DNA of 24,715 nucleotides from Patescibacteria group bacterium (GCA_030016765.1 JASEJS010000004.1:1-24715); one strand, 5' to 3'; counted from the first letter of the stretch, positions 6,743 through 14,170 are shown. Translations and numbers: made by a program. The notes: generated by a model not told the origin, from the sequence alone.

Positions 6743-8383
6743 ATGGCACGATACATTTTTGTTGCGGGTGGAGTGATGTCTGGAATTGGCAAGGGGGTAG
6801 CGGTGGCTTCTATTGGAAGGATTTTAAAGAGTAAGGGTTTTAAAGTGACCGCGGTTAAAATTGACCCCTATATCAATGTCGATGCTGGAACTATGAACCC
6901 CATTGAACATGGGGAAATTTTTGTGACCGAAGATGGAGTAGAATGCGACCAGGATATTGGAAATTATGAGAGATTTTTAGATGAAAATTTAACTACCGAT
7001 AATTATATTACCACTGGCAGAGTATATCAGGCGGTGATAAATCGAGAAAGAAATTTAGAATATGGCGGGAGATGCGTTGAGGTTGTGCCTGACATTCCAA
7101 ATGAAGTAATTTCTCGAATTCAAAAGGCAGCCAGAAAAACTAAGGCTGATTTTGTCTTAATTGAAATTGGAGGAACAGTGGGGGAGTATCAAAACCTCCT
7201 TTTTTTGGAAGCGGCCAGAATGATGCATTTACAACGACCCAAAGACATCCTTTTTATCTTAGTTAGTTATTTACCAATTCCGGAAAAAATTGGAGAAATG
7301 AAAACCAAACCTACTCAGACTGCCGTTAGATTATTAAATGAAGCCGGGATTCAGCCAGATATTATTTTAGGCCGCTCCAAAGTTCCTTTGGATGAGCCCA
7401 GGAAAAGAAAAATCTCAATTTTTTGTAATGTGGATATTAAAGATGTCATTTCTGCTCCTGATATCGAATCGATTTATGAAATACCAATCAATTTTGAAAA
7501 AGAAAATCTGGGGAATAGGATATTAGAGAAATTCAATTTGAAATCGAGAAAACAAAATTTAAAAGATTGGGAAAAATTGGTTAAAATAATCAAAACTGCT
7601 GAAAAACCAGTTAAAATCGGTATGGTGGGGAAATATTTTGAGACTGGAAAGTTTACTTTGATGGATTCTTATATTTCAGTGATTGAGGCAGTAAAACACG
7701 CCGCTTGGTTTTTTAAAAAGAAGCCTGAGATTAATTGGCTAGGAGCTGAAAAATATGAAAAAAATCCTAAAAAACTAAAAGAACTTAACAAATTTGATGG
7801 AATAATTGTTCCAGGTGGCTTTGGAAGTAGGGGAGTGGAAGGAAAAATAAAGGCAATTGAATTCTGCCGAAAACAAAAAATCCCATTTTTAGGATTTTGT
7901 TTGGGAATGCAGTTGGCAGTGGTAGAGTTTGCCCGAAATGTCTGTGGATTTAAAAAGGCAAATTCTACTGAATTCATATCAACCAAATCCGGCAAAGTTG
8001 ATCCAGTGATTGATGTCATGCCAGAACAAAAAGCTCTCTTGAAAGAAAAAAAATATGGAGGGACAATGAGATTAGGGGCTTATAAATGTGAGCTTAAAAG
8101 GGGAACCAGGAGTTGGAAGGCCTATGGAAAGGTCAAATATGTATCTGAGCGCCATAGGCACCGCTATGAACTGAATAATGAGTTTAGAAGTATCTTAGAA
8201 AGGAAGGGAATGATGATGGCTGGAATTAATCCTGAAAGAGATTTAGTAGAGATTATAGAATTAAAAAAGCATCCTTTCTTTTTAGGGGTACAGTTTCATC
8301 CTGAATACAAATCAAGGCCATTAAAGCCCCACCCTTTGTTTAGGGAATTTATAAAAAGCAGCCTTCGGCTGCGAAATAAGTAG
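6743..8383 (+). CDS. pyrG: CTP synthase
   Basis: Makes CTP from UTP with ATP and glutamine, the last step of pyrimidine nucleotide synthesis. The N-terminal synthetase domain is recognised by YIFVAGGVMSGIGKG, VKIDPYINVDAGTMNPIEHG and EVVPDIPNEV. The C-terminal class I glutamine amidotransferase domain carries Cys386 in GFCLGMQ and His519/Glu521 in VQFHPEYKSRP. The product-feedback region ERHRHRYELN is present. At about 546 residues it is full length. ATG 6743 (MARYIFVAGG) is preferred, with AAGAAAG upstream; a GTG at 6737 would add two residues. The usual GGVVSSLGKG loop is GGVMSGIGKG here. The gene converges on rpmA. Confidence 0.96.
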   Translation: MARYIFVAGGVMSGIGKGVAVASIGRILKSKGFKVTAVKIDPYINVDAGTMNPIEHGEIFVTEDGVECDQDIGNYERFLDENLTTDNYITTGRVYQAVINRERNLEYGGRCVEVVPDIPNEVISRIQKAARKTKADFVLIEIGGTVGEYQNLLFLEAARMMHLQRPKDILFILVSYLPIPEKIGEMKTKPTQTAVRLLNEAGIQPDIILGRSKVPLDEPRKRKISIFCNVDIKDVISAPDIESIYEIPINFEKENLGNRILEKFNLKSRKQNLKDWEKLVKIIKTAEKPVKIGMVGKYFETGKFTLMDSYISVIEAVKHAAWFFKKKPEINWLGAEKYEKNPKKLKELNKFDGIIVPGGFGSRGVEGKIKAIEFCRKQKIPFLGFCLGMQLAVVEFARNVCGFKKANSTEFISTKSGKVDPVIDVMPEQKALLKEKKYGGTMRLGAYKCELKRGTRSWKAYGKVKYVSERHRHRYELNNEFRSILERKGMMMAGINPERDLVEIIELKKHPFFLGVQFHPEYKSRPLKPHPLFREFIKSSLRLRNK

Positions 8384-8405
8384 AAATTAATAGAAGAAAT
8401 AGATA

Positions 8406-8427
8406 GAAATTTATTGCAATAAATTTC
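8406..8427. terminator. Possible bidirectional terminator between pyrG and rpmA
   Basis: Perfect palindrome GAAATTTATT / AATAAATTTC between two convergent genes. The stem is entirely AT apart from the centre and end pairs, and the following GCGAGCGAAGCGAAC on the + strand is not a T-tract. The position suits a terminator, but stability is low. Confidence 0.35.
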
Positions 8428-8471
8428 GCGAGCGAAGCGAACAAATTTCAACAAATTTTTATAAATTTCTT

Positions 8472-8744
8472 TTATTCAATATTAACAATTTTAGCTATTC
8501 TTTGAGAGTGATCAAATTTTCTTTTCCTTTTAGTTCTGAAATGGACAACTCCTTCTTTTAAGGCATAAAGGGTGTCGTCTCCTCCTCTTTTAACATTTTT
8601 TCCGGGAAGGAATTTTGTTCCTCTTTGGCGAATCAAAATTTGACCAGGCTGAGCAATTTGACCTTCAAACAGTTTTACTCCTAAATATTTTGGCTGAGAA
8701 TCCCTTCCCAATCTTGTAGCTCCGGCAGATTTTGTTTTAGCCAT
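8472..8744 (-). CDS. rpmA: 50S ribosomal protein L27
   Basis: Large-subunit protein whose N-terminal tail reaches the peptidyl-transferase centre. Signature AKTKSAGATRLGRDSQPKYLGVK, seen as AKTKSAGATRLGRDSQ then PKYLGVK, followed by AQPGQILIRQRGTKFLPG and GGDDTLYALKEGVVHF. Its 90 residues match the family. The protein starts directly at MAKTKSAG, with no cleavable N-terminal extension of the Firmicutes kind. The usual partner rplU is not adjacent. Only 38 bp separate it from the divergent small membrane gene at 8783, so its promoter must lie very close to or inside that gene. Confidence 0.95.
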   Translation of the reverse strand: MAKTKSAGATRLGRDSQPKYLGVKLFEGQIAQPGQILIRQRGTKFLPGKNVKRGGDDTLYALKEGVVHFRTKRKRKFDHSQRIAKIVNIE

Positions 8745-8782
8745 AAATCAACAAATATTGAATTCGTTATTTGATAATTTAT

Positions 8783-9016
8783 ATGTTAGCAAAAATCAGA
8801 CAATTTGTCAAAACCCATCAAGATGATATAATACTTTTAATTGGAGTGATTTTAATTTCTTTGCTTTCTTTCGCTGTGGGCTATATTGTGGCTAAACAAC
8901 AAGAAAAAGAACCAATAAGAATTGAGGACTCGCGAATATTCACTAATTTGGCCACGAATTGCACGAATATCAGAGATATTTGTGTTTATATTCGTGGAAA
9001 TTCGCGAGAGTTATGA
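8783..9016 (+). CDS. Small single-helix membrane protein with a repeat-encoded tail
   Basis: 77 residues from ATG 8783. A TTG at 8771 is possible but less likely. It has a charged N-terminus (MLAKIRQFVKTHQDD), one strong membrane helix (IILLIGVILISLLSFAVGYIV), then KQQEKEPIRIED. From residue 49 onward the sequence (SRIFTNLATNCTNIRDICV...) is encoded by the 80-bp inverted repeat at 8929-9008, so the original C-terminal domain may have been lost or replaced. The stop TGA overlaps the next start as ATGA (9013-9016), which suggests translational coupling to the flavoprotein gene. Function unknown. Confidence 0.65.
   Translation: MLAKIRQFVKTHQDDIILLIGVILISLLSFAVGYIVAKQQEKEPIRIEDSRIFTNLATNCTNIRDICVYIRGNSREL
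8929..9008. repeat. 80-bp three-tier inverted repeat
   Basis: Nested pairings: CTCGCGAAT (8929-8937) with ATTCGCGAG (9000-9008); CCACGAAT (8952-8959) with ATTCGTGG (8990-8997); and CACGAATATC (8962-8971) with GATATTTGTG (8975-8984), which includes one G-T pair, around an AGA loop. It could form a long cruciform or RNA hairpin just before the ATG of the flavoprotein gene, and it is read through as the tail of the small membrane protein. Confidence 0.8.
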
Positions 9017-9954
9017 AAGTAGCTATTATTGGAGCTGGAATTTGCGGGTTATATTTGGCTTGGAAATTAGCTGATAGAGGATGTGAAGTAACTGTTTTTG
9101 AAAAAAAAGAAAAAATTGGAAAAAAAACTTGTTCCGGGCTTTTTTCTGAAAGAATTTTAGAATTTGTTCCCCAAAGCCAGAATTTAATTCAAAATGAAAT
9201 TGATTCGTCTTTAATTCATTTTCCAAAAAAGACCTTGAAAATTAAATTTTTTAAAAAATTTTTGGTAATGGATCACTTTCAGCTCGATAATCTGGTAGCT
9301 AAATTAGCTGAAAGGGCAGGAGCGAAAATCATTTTAAACTATAATGTCAATAAGGAAGATCTATTTAGATTTCAGAATGACTTTGAGAGAATAATAGGTT
9401 GTGATGGAGCCTTCTCCACAGCCAGAAAATATCTTAAATTAAAACCGCCTCAATTTTATTTAGGAATTCAAGGGTTTATTTCAAAAGAAGACAACTCCAA
9501 TTTTGCTGAAACTTGGCCAACTAAATCTGGTTTTTTCTGGAAAATTCCTCGAGGAAAAGAAATAGAATATGGAATTGTTGAAAAGCCAAAAGGAGCAAAA
9601 TCCCTTTTTAATGAATTTTTAAAGAAAAACAATCTCCGACTTGAAAGAATAACTTCAGCGATAATTCCCCAAGACTTCATAATTCCAAAAAATCAAAAAA
9701 TTACTCTCTGTGGTGATTCAGCTGGTTTAACTAAGCCTTGGAGTAGAGGAGGGGTGATCTGGGGATTAATTGCGGCAAACTTTCTCTTGAAAAATTTTCC
9801 TGATTTTCTAAAATATCGGAAGGAAATAAAAAAATTTTTTTTACCAAAAATTATTTTTTCAAAAATTATTACTAAAATATTTTATTTTTTTGGATTTAAA
9901 TTTCCTCAGCTTTTACCTAAAAATATCAAAATAGAAGGAGATTTTTTAATATAA
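9013..9954 (+). CDS. FAD-dependent oxidoreductase, geranylgeranyl-reductase-like
   Basis: 313-residue flavoprotein. The N-terminal Rossmann fold has VAIIGAGICGLYLAWKLADRG (GxGxxG at residues 7-12) and FEKKEKIGKKTCSGLFSER, where the CSG motif is typical of the geranylgeranyl reductase family. Also seen: IIGCDGAFSTAR, and the FAD-binding TLCGDSAGLTKPWSRGGVIWGL near residue 240. Such enzymes reduce double bonds of prenyl chains. The undecaprenyl diphosphate synthase gene follows after two bases, so I infer a polyprenyl substrate. Other flavin monooxygenase or dehydrogenase roles remain possible. ATG 9013 is chosen because the upstream in-frame codons (8959-9012) encode only repeat sequence, and 9013 overlaps the previous stop as ATGA. 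Confidence 0.78.
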   Translation: MKVAIIGAGICGLYLAWKLADRGCEVTVFEKKEKIGKKTCSGLFSERILEFVPQSQNLIQNEIDSSLIHFPKKTLKIKFFKKFLVMDHFQLDNLVAKLAERAGAKIILNYNVNKEDLFRFQNDFERIIGCDGAFSTARKYLKLKPPQFYLGIQGFISKEDNSNFAETWPTKSGFFWKIPRGKEIEYGIVEKPKGAKSLFNEFLKKNNLRLERITSAIIPQDFIIPKNQKITLCGDSAGLTKPWSRGGVIWGLIAANFLLKNFPDFLKYRKEIKKFFLPKIIFSKIITKIFYFFGFKFPQLLPKNIKIEGDFLI

Positions 9955-9956
9955 AT

Positions 9957-10637
9957 ATGACAAAAGTTCCACATCATTTAGGGATTATTATTGATGGCAA
10001 TCGAAGATGGGCGAGAGAAAGGGGATTGCCTACTTTTGAGGGGCATAAAAGGGGATTGGAAAAAGTGAAAAAGGTAATAAAGTGGTGCAAAGAGAAGGGA
10101 ATAAAGATTTTAACCTTATTTGTATTTTCTACTGAAAATTGGAAGCGTTCAAAAACTGAAGTAAATTATCTAATGGGATTGCTCTGGCAGATATTGAATA
10201 AGAAAAATATTCAAAAAATTCATCGAGAAGGGATAAAAATTAGAGTAATTGGTCAACTCCAGAGGTTAACAAAATCTTTTCAAAGGAGAATAAAGGAGGT
10301 TGAGGAGCTCACCAAAAACAATAAAGAGATGATTTTAAATTTTGCCTTGAGTTATGGAGGAAGGGCAGAGATAGTGGAAGCGGTTAAAAATATAATTAGA
10401 AAGAAAATTCCTCCAGAAAAAATTACCGAAGAGGTTATTTCTCAGAATCTCTGGACTTCTGACCTCGATTTCCTTATCAGAACTGGAAAGGAGCAACGTA
10501 TTTCCAACTTTTTAATTTGGCAATCTGCCTATTCTGAGCTTTATTTTTCTAAAAAATATTGGCCAGACTTTACTGAAAAGGATTTAGATTTAGCTCTTCA
10601 AGAATATGCCACTCGTCAACGAAGATTTGGAAAATAA
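9957..10637 (+). CDS. uppS: Isoprenyl transferase (undecaprenyl diphosphate synthase)
   Basis: Cis-prenyltransferase that extends farnesyl diphosphate with isopentenyl diphosphate to make the long lipid carrier used for cell-wall precursors. Family motifs: HLGIIIDGNRRWARERGL (catalytic Asp13), GHKRGLEKV, LTLFVFSTENWKRS, NFALSYGGRAEIVEA, and the C-terminal DLDFLIRTGKEQRISNFLIWQSAYSELYF with WPDF. Its 226 residues are normal. It starts two bases after the geranylgeranyl-reductase-like gene, in the same transcription unit. Its product, after dephosphorylation, is the substrate of the MraY encoded later in the window. Confidence 0.95.
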   Translation: MTKVPHHLGIIIDGNRRWARERGLPTFEGHKRGLEKVKKVIKWCKEKGIKILTLFVFSTENWKRSKTEVNYLMGLLWQILNKKNIQKIHREGIKIRVIGQLQRLTKSFQRRIKEVEELTKNNKEMILNFALSYGGRAEIVEAVKNIIRKKIPPEKITEEVISQNLWTSDLDFLIRTGKEQRISNFLIWQSAYSELYFSKKYWPDFTEKDLDLALQEYATRQRRFGK

Positions 10638-10700
10638 AATAGAGCTTTAATTGATTGGTGAAAAATATTATTAATAAAGTTGACTTTTTCTACAGGTGTC

Positions 10701-10726
10701 GTAAAATTCAACTCGTGAAATTTTAT
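10701..10726. terminator. Weak hairpin between convergent uppS and xer
   Basis: TAAAATTC (10702-10709) pairs with GAAATTTTA (10717-10725) with one bulge, in the 89-bp gap between two convergent genes. It may serve as a bidirectional terminator. The rest of the gap (10638-10700) shows nothing recognisable. Confidence 0.35.
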
Positions 10727-11677
10727 TTACTCTTTTAAACTGTGAAATTTTCTATGAGTATCCCTAAGTTTTCGCGAAGTAATATGGGCATAAATTTGAG
10801 TTGTACCAATGTTTTTGTGACCTAAAAATTCTTGGATTGTCCTTAAATCTATACCTTTCATTAAAAGATCGGTAGCGAAAGAATGCCTAATGGTATGAGG
10901 AGTAGTGAAGATTGGAATACCAGCTAAAAGGGCATATTTTTTGACGATATTTTCAACTGAACGGGAAGAAAGGCGCTTGGGAGCTGATTTTGGCCCTTTG
11001 TAGTTAATAAATAATGCCTTTTCTTTGTCTTTACGAGTCTCTAAATATTTTCTCACCCATTTTACTGCTCTTTTTGAAAAATACACTGGCCGCGGCCTAT
11101 TGCCTTTACCAATAATCACCACTTCTAAATATTTGGTTTCAGGAGTAATTTTAATTTGCTCTCGGTTTAGATTTGTCAATTCAGCCACCCGCAAACCTGT
11201 TGAGAATAAAGTCTCCAAAATAGCCCTGTCTCTCAATCCGGCCAAAGTAGAAATTTTTGGAGTCTCCAATAGTTTTTTAATTTGGTCAATCGATAAAAAC
11301 TTAATTATTCTTTCATCGGATTTTGATTTAGCTAATTTTATTTTTTCTGCCGGCAAAGAAAGAATATCTCGATCAGTAAAGTAATTTAAAAGATTGCGCA
11401 GGGCAATAAGATAATAGTTCTGAGTAGATCTTTTAATAGGTTCTTGAGTATTTTTATTAAAACTCTGAGATAAAAACACCCTGTATTTTCGAATATGTTC
11501 TTCACTAAGTTCATGAGGAAGGAGGTTTTCTAAATTGTTGATTTTCAACCATTTAACGAATTTTCTTAAAAATCTTTCATAAGTTTCCTGGCTTTTATTA
11601 CTTAATCCTTTTTCAATATCTAAATATTCCAAAAAATCATCAATATGCTCTATAATTGGTCTTGAATCTCTTTTCAT
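10727..11677 (-). CDS. xerC: Tyrosine recombinase, XerC/XerD/XerA-like
   Basis: 316-residue site-specific recombinase. An N-terminal SAM-like core-binding domain (LEYLDIEKGLSNKSQETYERFL) precedes the catalytic domain. All catalytic residues are visible: Arg163 (STGLRVAEL), Lys191 (IIGKGNRPRPV), His261 and Arg264 (PHTIRHSFATDLL), His287 (LGHKNIGTTQIYAHI) and nucleophile Tyr296. This is the length and layout of housekeeping Xer proteins that resolve chromosome dimers at dif. No phage genes or attachment sites lie nearby. It has its own promoter at 11736-11764. Whether it works alone, like archaeal XerA, or with a second Xer outside the window cannot be seen. Confidence 0.88.
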   Translation of the reverse strand: MKRDSRPIIEHIDDFLEYLDIEKGLSNKSQETYERFLRKFVKWLKINNLENLLPHELSEEHIRKYRVFLSQSFNKNTQEPIKRSTQNYYLIALRNLLNYFTDRDILSLPAEKIKLAKSKSDERIIKFLSIDQIKKLLETPKISTLAGLRDRAILETLFSTGLRVAELTNLNREQIKITPETKYLEVVIIGKGNRPRPVYFSKRAVKWVRKYLETRKDKEKALFINYKGPKSAPKRLSSRSVENIVKKYALLAGIPIFTTPHTIRHSFATDLLMKGIDLRTIQEFLGHKNIGTTQIYAHITSRKLRDTHRKFHSLKE

Positions 11678-11735
11678 AGTGGATGGGAAATAAGCAATTT
11701 CGGTAAAGAGTTATTATGCGAAGTATTTTCCCTAT

Positions 11736-11764
11736 ATATTAAATAGCATAAAAGAGTATGTCAA
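11736..11764 (-). promoter_or_regulatory. Sigma-70-type promoter of xer
   Basis: On the - strand: TTGACA (11764-11759), a spacer of exactly 17 bases, and TAATAT (11741-11736). The -35 is perfect and the -10 keeps four of six consensus bases. Predicted start is about 50 bases before the xer ATG. Confidence 0.7.
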
Positions 11765-11792
11765 GAGAAAAATTCACTCCCCTACTTATAAC

Positions 11793-12221
11793 TCACTTTA
11801 TCAATTCCTTAAATCTTTCCCAGAGAGATTTGGTAACTTCTGGTATTTCTTTTTTTAATTCTTCTTTCTCTTTTTGGAATTCTTCTTCAATCATTGGCTT
11901 TCTTTTTTCAATCTCTTCTTTTGCCCGAGGTTTTACTTCTCTTTTGAACCAGCTCTCAATCTTTGGCCAAATATTGATCATAAACCAGTTATACATCTTT
12001 TGCCAAACTGGTAAAACTTCTTCTTCCCAGATTTTTTCTAAAATCCCTGGCAATTTTTCTTTTACTTCTTTACCAGCTTTTATCCCCATCTCTTTTGCTT
12101 CCTCTAAGGTTTCTGGGGATTTTATTTTAGGTTGTTGGGCAAAACAAAAACTTGACAATAAAAGTCCACTTATTGACAAGATTATTAGGATATGATATAA
12201 TGAGTTAGGCCTAGTGGACAT
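11793..12221 (-). CDS. Secreted alpha-helical protein of unknown function
   Basis: 142 residues. The N-terminal stretch LYHILIILSISGLLLSSFCFAQQ looks like a cleavable signal peptide with a probable cut after CFA. The rest is almost purely helical and amphipathic, rich in Lys and Glu with evenly spaced Trp: LEEAKEMGIKAGKEVKEKLPGILEKIWEEEVLPVW, quoted in pieces as EEAKEMGIKAGKEVKEKLPG and ILEKIWEEEVLPVW, then IEKRKPMIEEEFQKEKEELK. The impression is of an exported surface or membrane-associated helical protein. I recall similar proteins from CPR genomes but cannot name a family. Its first 17 codons are the antisense of promoter copy 1 for the neighbouring + gene, so start choice (ATG 12221) and expression are uncertain. 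No good ribosome site is seen. Confidence 0.7.
   Translation of the reverse strand: MSTRPNSLYHILIILSISGLLLSSFCFAQQPKIKSPETLEEAKEMGIKAGKEVKEKLPGILEKIWEEEVLPVWQKMYNWFMINIWPKIESWFKREVKPRAKEEIEKRKPMIEEEFQKEKEELKKEIPEVTKSLWERFKELIK
12173..12201 (+). promoter_or_regulatory. Consensus sigma-70 promoter, copy 1
   Basis: TTGACA (12173-12178), 17-base spacer, TATAAT (12196-12201), plus TGA directly before the -10, giving an extended -10 as well. All twelve hexamer bases match consensus. It points at the small membrane gene at 12286, with a leader of about 78 bases. It lies inside the antisense of the secreted protein's signal-peptide codons. Confidence 0.85.
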
Positions 12222-12222
12222 A

Positions 12223-12251
12223 TTGACAAGATTATTAGGATATGAAATAAT
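12223..12251 (+). promoter_or_regulatory. Sigma-70 promoter, copy 2
   Basis: TTGACA (12223-12228), 17-base spacer, AATAAT (12246-12251; one mismatch), with TGA before the -10. Predicted start is about 28 bases before ATG 12286. With copy 1 it forms a tandem promoter. Confidence 0.8.
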
Positions 12252-12285
12252 GAATTAGGCTTAAAAATCTTAGGAGGTGAGTAAA

Positions 12286-12480
12286 ATGCTCGGGAGTCTA
12301 CTTCCTCTCTTGTTTTTGAGTGCAGCAGTGATTTGTTTAATTGAGGCTGTTGTCTGGATTCGGATGATTCCGAAGATTCGGAGGTATCTAGAGGTAGGAT
12401 ATTGGCATACCATTGGGCCTTTACTTGTTTGGAGTGTAGCAATTGTGACGGCCATTATCCTTTTCTTGGAAACAGCCTAA
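12286..12480 (+). CDS. Small two-helix membrane protein with strong expression signals
   Basis: 64 residues from ATG 12286, preceded by TAGGAGGTGA (12271-12280), one of only two extended Shine-Dalgarno sequences at gene starts in this window. The GTG at 12277 in frame is part of that ribosome site. The protein has two hydrophobic segments (LLPLLFLSAAVICLIEAVVW and HTIGPLLVWSVAIVTAIILFL) joined by a short basic stretch RMIPKIRRYLEVGYW. No family is recognised. It is a free-standing unit: tandem near-consensus promoters upstream and a strong terminator at 12505. A holin- or toxin-like role cannot be excluded, but nothing specific supports it. Confidence 0.72.
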   Translation: MLGSLLPLLFLSAAVICLIEAVVWIRMIPKIRRYLEVGYWHTIGPLLVWSVAIVTAIILFLETA

Positions 12481-12504
12481 AATTGCTCTTTAAAATTGCT
12501 GCTT

Positions 12505-12532
12505 AGCCAGCTATTATTAGCTGGCTTTTTTT
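12505..12532 (+). terminator. Rho-independent terminator of the small membrane gene
   Basis: Stem AGCCAGCTA / TAGCTGGCT (9 bp, perfect), loop TTAT, then seven T residues. It ends 25 bp after the small gene and runs into the gltX stop codon on the other strand. Confidence 0.92.
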
Positions 12533-14105
12533 ATTTTATTAATCCCCTAGCCTCTTTTATTCTTTTTATAGTTTTTTCTTTTCCTAAGATTTCAGCAATC
12601 TCAAAAGGACCAGCTGAAGCCTCTTTGCCAGTTAAAGCTGCTCTCAAAGGCCACAAAAGCATTCCCCTATCTGCCATTTTCTCAGCTTCTGGCATTAAAA
12701 TATTTTCTAAATTTTCCTTAGTCCAATCCTCAGTTTTTATTCTAGATAATATTTTTTCTAATTTATCAAGAGAACTTCTAATCTCTTCATCGGTCATTTC
12801 CTTCCATCTCAAAAGTTCTTTATCATAGTCCAATTTATCCTTAAAGAAGAAATCAGTCAATTCTGAAATTTCTGACAATTTTTTTAGTCTCTCTTGATAG
12901 ATTGAAATAATCTTTCTCAAAAACTCTAAACTTATTTCCTCTTTAGTTTCAGCAATCTCATATTTTTGAACAATTTCTGTTCCAAAAAAAGCAGTTGGCA
13001 GTTCTGATACTTTTGATTCTTCTTTAAAAACTGGTTCAATCAATCCTGCCTCAATTAAATAAGGTAGACAAAGCTCGGTTAATTTTTCAATTGATTTTTG
13101 GCGGATATAAAATCCGTTTAAAAAATCCAACCTCTTAATATTAAAGATTGCTCCTCCTTTTTGAACCCTCTCTAAAGAAAATTCTTTTATTAAAGAAGCC
13201 ATTGAATAAATTTCTCTTTCTGTTCCCGGATTCCAGCCTAAAAAAGCCATAAAATTGACCAAGGCCTCAGGCAAATAACCTCTTTTTTTATACTCTGAAA
13301 TAGCTATCGCTCCATGTCTTTTGCTTAATTTAGTTCGATCTGGACCCAAAATTAAGGGCAAATGGGCATAAATTGGTCGGGGAAAACCAAGGGCTTCCTG
13401 GATTAAAATTTGTTTAGGAGTATTGGAAATATGATCTTCTCCCCTAATCACATGAGATATTTTCATCTCAAAATCATCAATCACTACTGCAAAATTATAT
13501 AGAGGGGTAGCCAAATCCTTAGCAATGACAATATCCCCGATTAAAGAAGCATCAAATTCTATTTTTCCTCTAATCAAATCCTCAAATTCCACTTTTTTTG
13601 CCGGTACCCTAAATCTAATAATTGAAGGCTGGCCCTCAGCCAATCTTTTTTGAACCTCTTCTTTAGAAAGCTGAGCACATTTTCCAGAATATCGAGGGGG
13701 TTCACCAATACTCATTTTATATTGCTTTTCAGCCTCTAATTCTTCTTCTGAACAAAAACAATAATAGGCCTTATCTTCAGCTAAAAGTTTTTCAAGATAT
13801 TTAGCATAAATCTCTAATCTCTGGCTTTGGCGATAAGGTCCGTATTCTCCTCCAATGTCTGGTCCTTCTGTCCATTCAATTCCCAGCCATTTTAAATTTT
13901 CCATAATATCCTTTTCAGCCCGAGGATCAATTCTCTCAATATCAGTATCTTCAATTCTCAAAATAAAGCTCCCCTGATTTTTCTTAGCAAAGAGATAGTT
14001 AAAAAGAGCAGTTCTAGCTGTACCAATGTGCAATAACCCAGTTGGAGCTGGAGCAATTCTTACTCTGACCTCTCCTGGTTTAATAAATTTAAAATCTTCT
14101 ATCAT
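12531..14105 (-). CDS. gltX: Glutamate--tRNA ligase
   Basis: Class I aminoacyl-tRNA synthetase that charges tRNA-Glu (and, in bacteria without GlnRS, usually tRNA-Gln for later amidation). Rossmann-fold motifs: APAPTGLLHIGTARTALFNYLF with HIGT at residues 26-29, RIEDTDIERI, and KLSKRHG at 259-265, the KMSKS equivalent. A Cys pair CFC and a later GKC in the inserted domain may bind zinc. C-terminal helical anticodon-binding domain is present, ending LRAALTGKEASAGPFEIAEILG. About 524 residues, complete. ATG 14105 is chosen; a TTG one codon earlier (14108) is possible. It is separated from murG by about 530 bp containing a small gene and repeats, so it is probably transcribed separately from the wall cluster. 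Confidence 0.96.
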   Translation of the reverse strand: MIEDFKFIKPGEVRVRIAPAPTGLLHIGTARTALFNYLFAKKNQGSFILRIEDTDIERIDPRAEKDIMENLKWLGIEWTEGPDIGGEYGPYRQSQRLEIYAKYLEKLLAEDKAYYCFCSEEELEAEKQYKMSIGEPPRYSGKCAQLSKEEVQKRLAEGQPSIIRFRVPAKKVEFEDLIRGKIEFDASLIGDIVIAKDLATPLYNFAVVIDDFEMKISHVIRGEDHISNTPKQILIQEALGFPRPIYAHLPLILGPDRTKLSKRHGAIAISEYKKRGYLPEALVNFMAFLGWNPGTEREIYSMASLIKEFSLERVQKGGAIFNIKRLDFLNGFYIRQKSIEKLTELCLPYLIEAGLIEPVFKEESKVSELPTAFFGTEIVQKYEIAETKEEISLEFLRKIISIYQERLKKLSEISELTDFFFKDKLDYDKELLRWKEMTDEEIRSSLDKLEKILSRIKTEDWTKENLENILMPEAEKMADRGMLLWPLRAALTGKEASAGPFEIAEILGKEKTIKRIKEARGLIK

Positions 14106-14141
14106 CAATTTCAGTCTCTCATATAATTTTCCACCTTGTCA

Positions 14142-14170
14142 ACCCCCACACCAAATTTTGGTGTGGGGGT
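14142..14170. repeat. GC-rich 29-bp inverted repeat upstream of gltX
   Basis: Arms ACCCCCACACCAAA / TTTGGTGTGGGGGT, perfect over 14 bases around one central base, in very AT-rich surroundings. On the - strand the arms are flanked by TTGAC on both sides, which could be a short target duplication or part of a promoter. It may be a terminator-like, REP-like or regulatory hairpin. Bases 14171-14235 beside it show nothing I can name. Confidence 0.65.

Larger units (their letters stand above)
12171..12260. repeat. Tandem 50-bp duplication carrying promoters
   Basis: Bases 12171-12210 and 12221-12260 match at 38 of 40 positions (TATTGACAAGATTATTAGGA...) with a period of 50 bp. Each copy contains a -35 and a -10 element. 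Copy 1 is also bracketed by the short inverted repeat GTCCACT (12164-12170) / AGTGGAC (12213-12219). Confidence 0.85.

Noticed and set aside
10681..10726. dif-like Xer recombination site next to xer
   Set aside because: The gap contains only a weak AT hairpin; I could not match two 11-base arms around a 6-base centre.
10727..11677. Phage or island integrase
   Set aside because: No attachment repeats, phage genes or composition change nearby; the length and catalytic motifs fit a housekeeping Xer recombinase.
12185..12455. - strand reading frames across the small membrane gene (85 and 61 residues)
   Set aside because: They are antisense to a frame with promoters, ribosome site and terminator, have no recognisable family, and their hydrophobic ends come from the duplicated promoter sequence.
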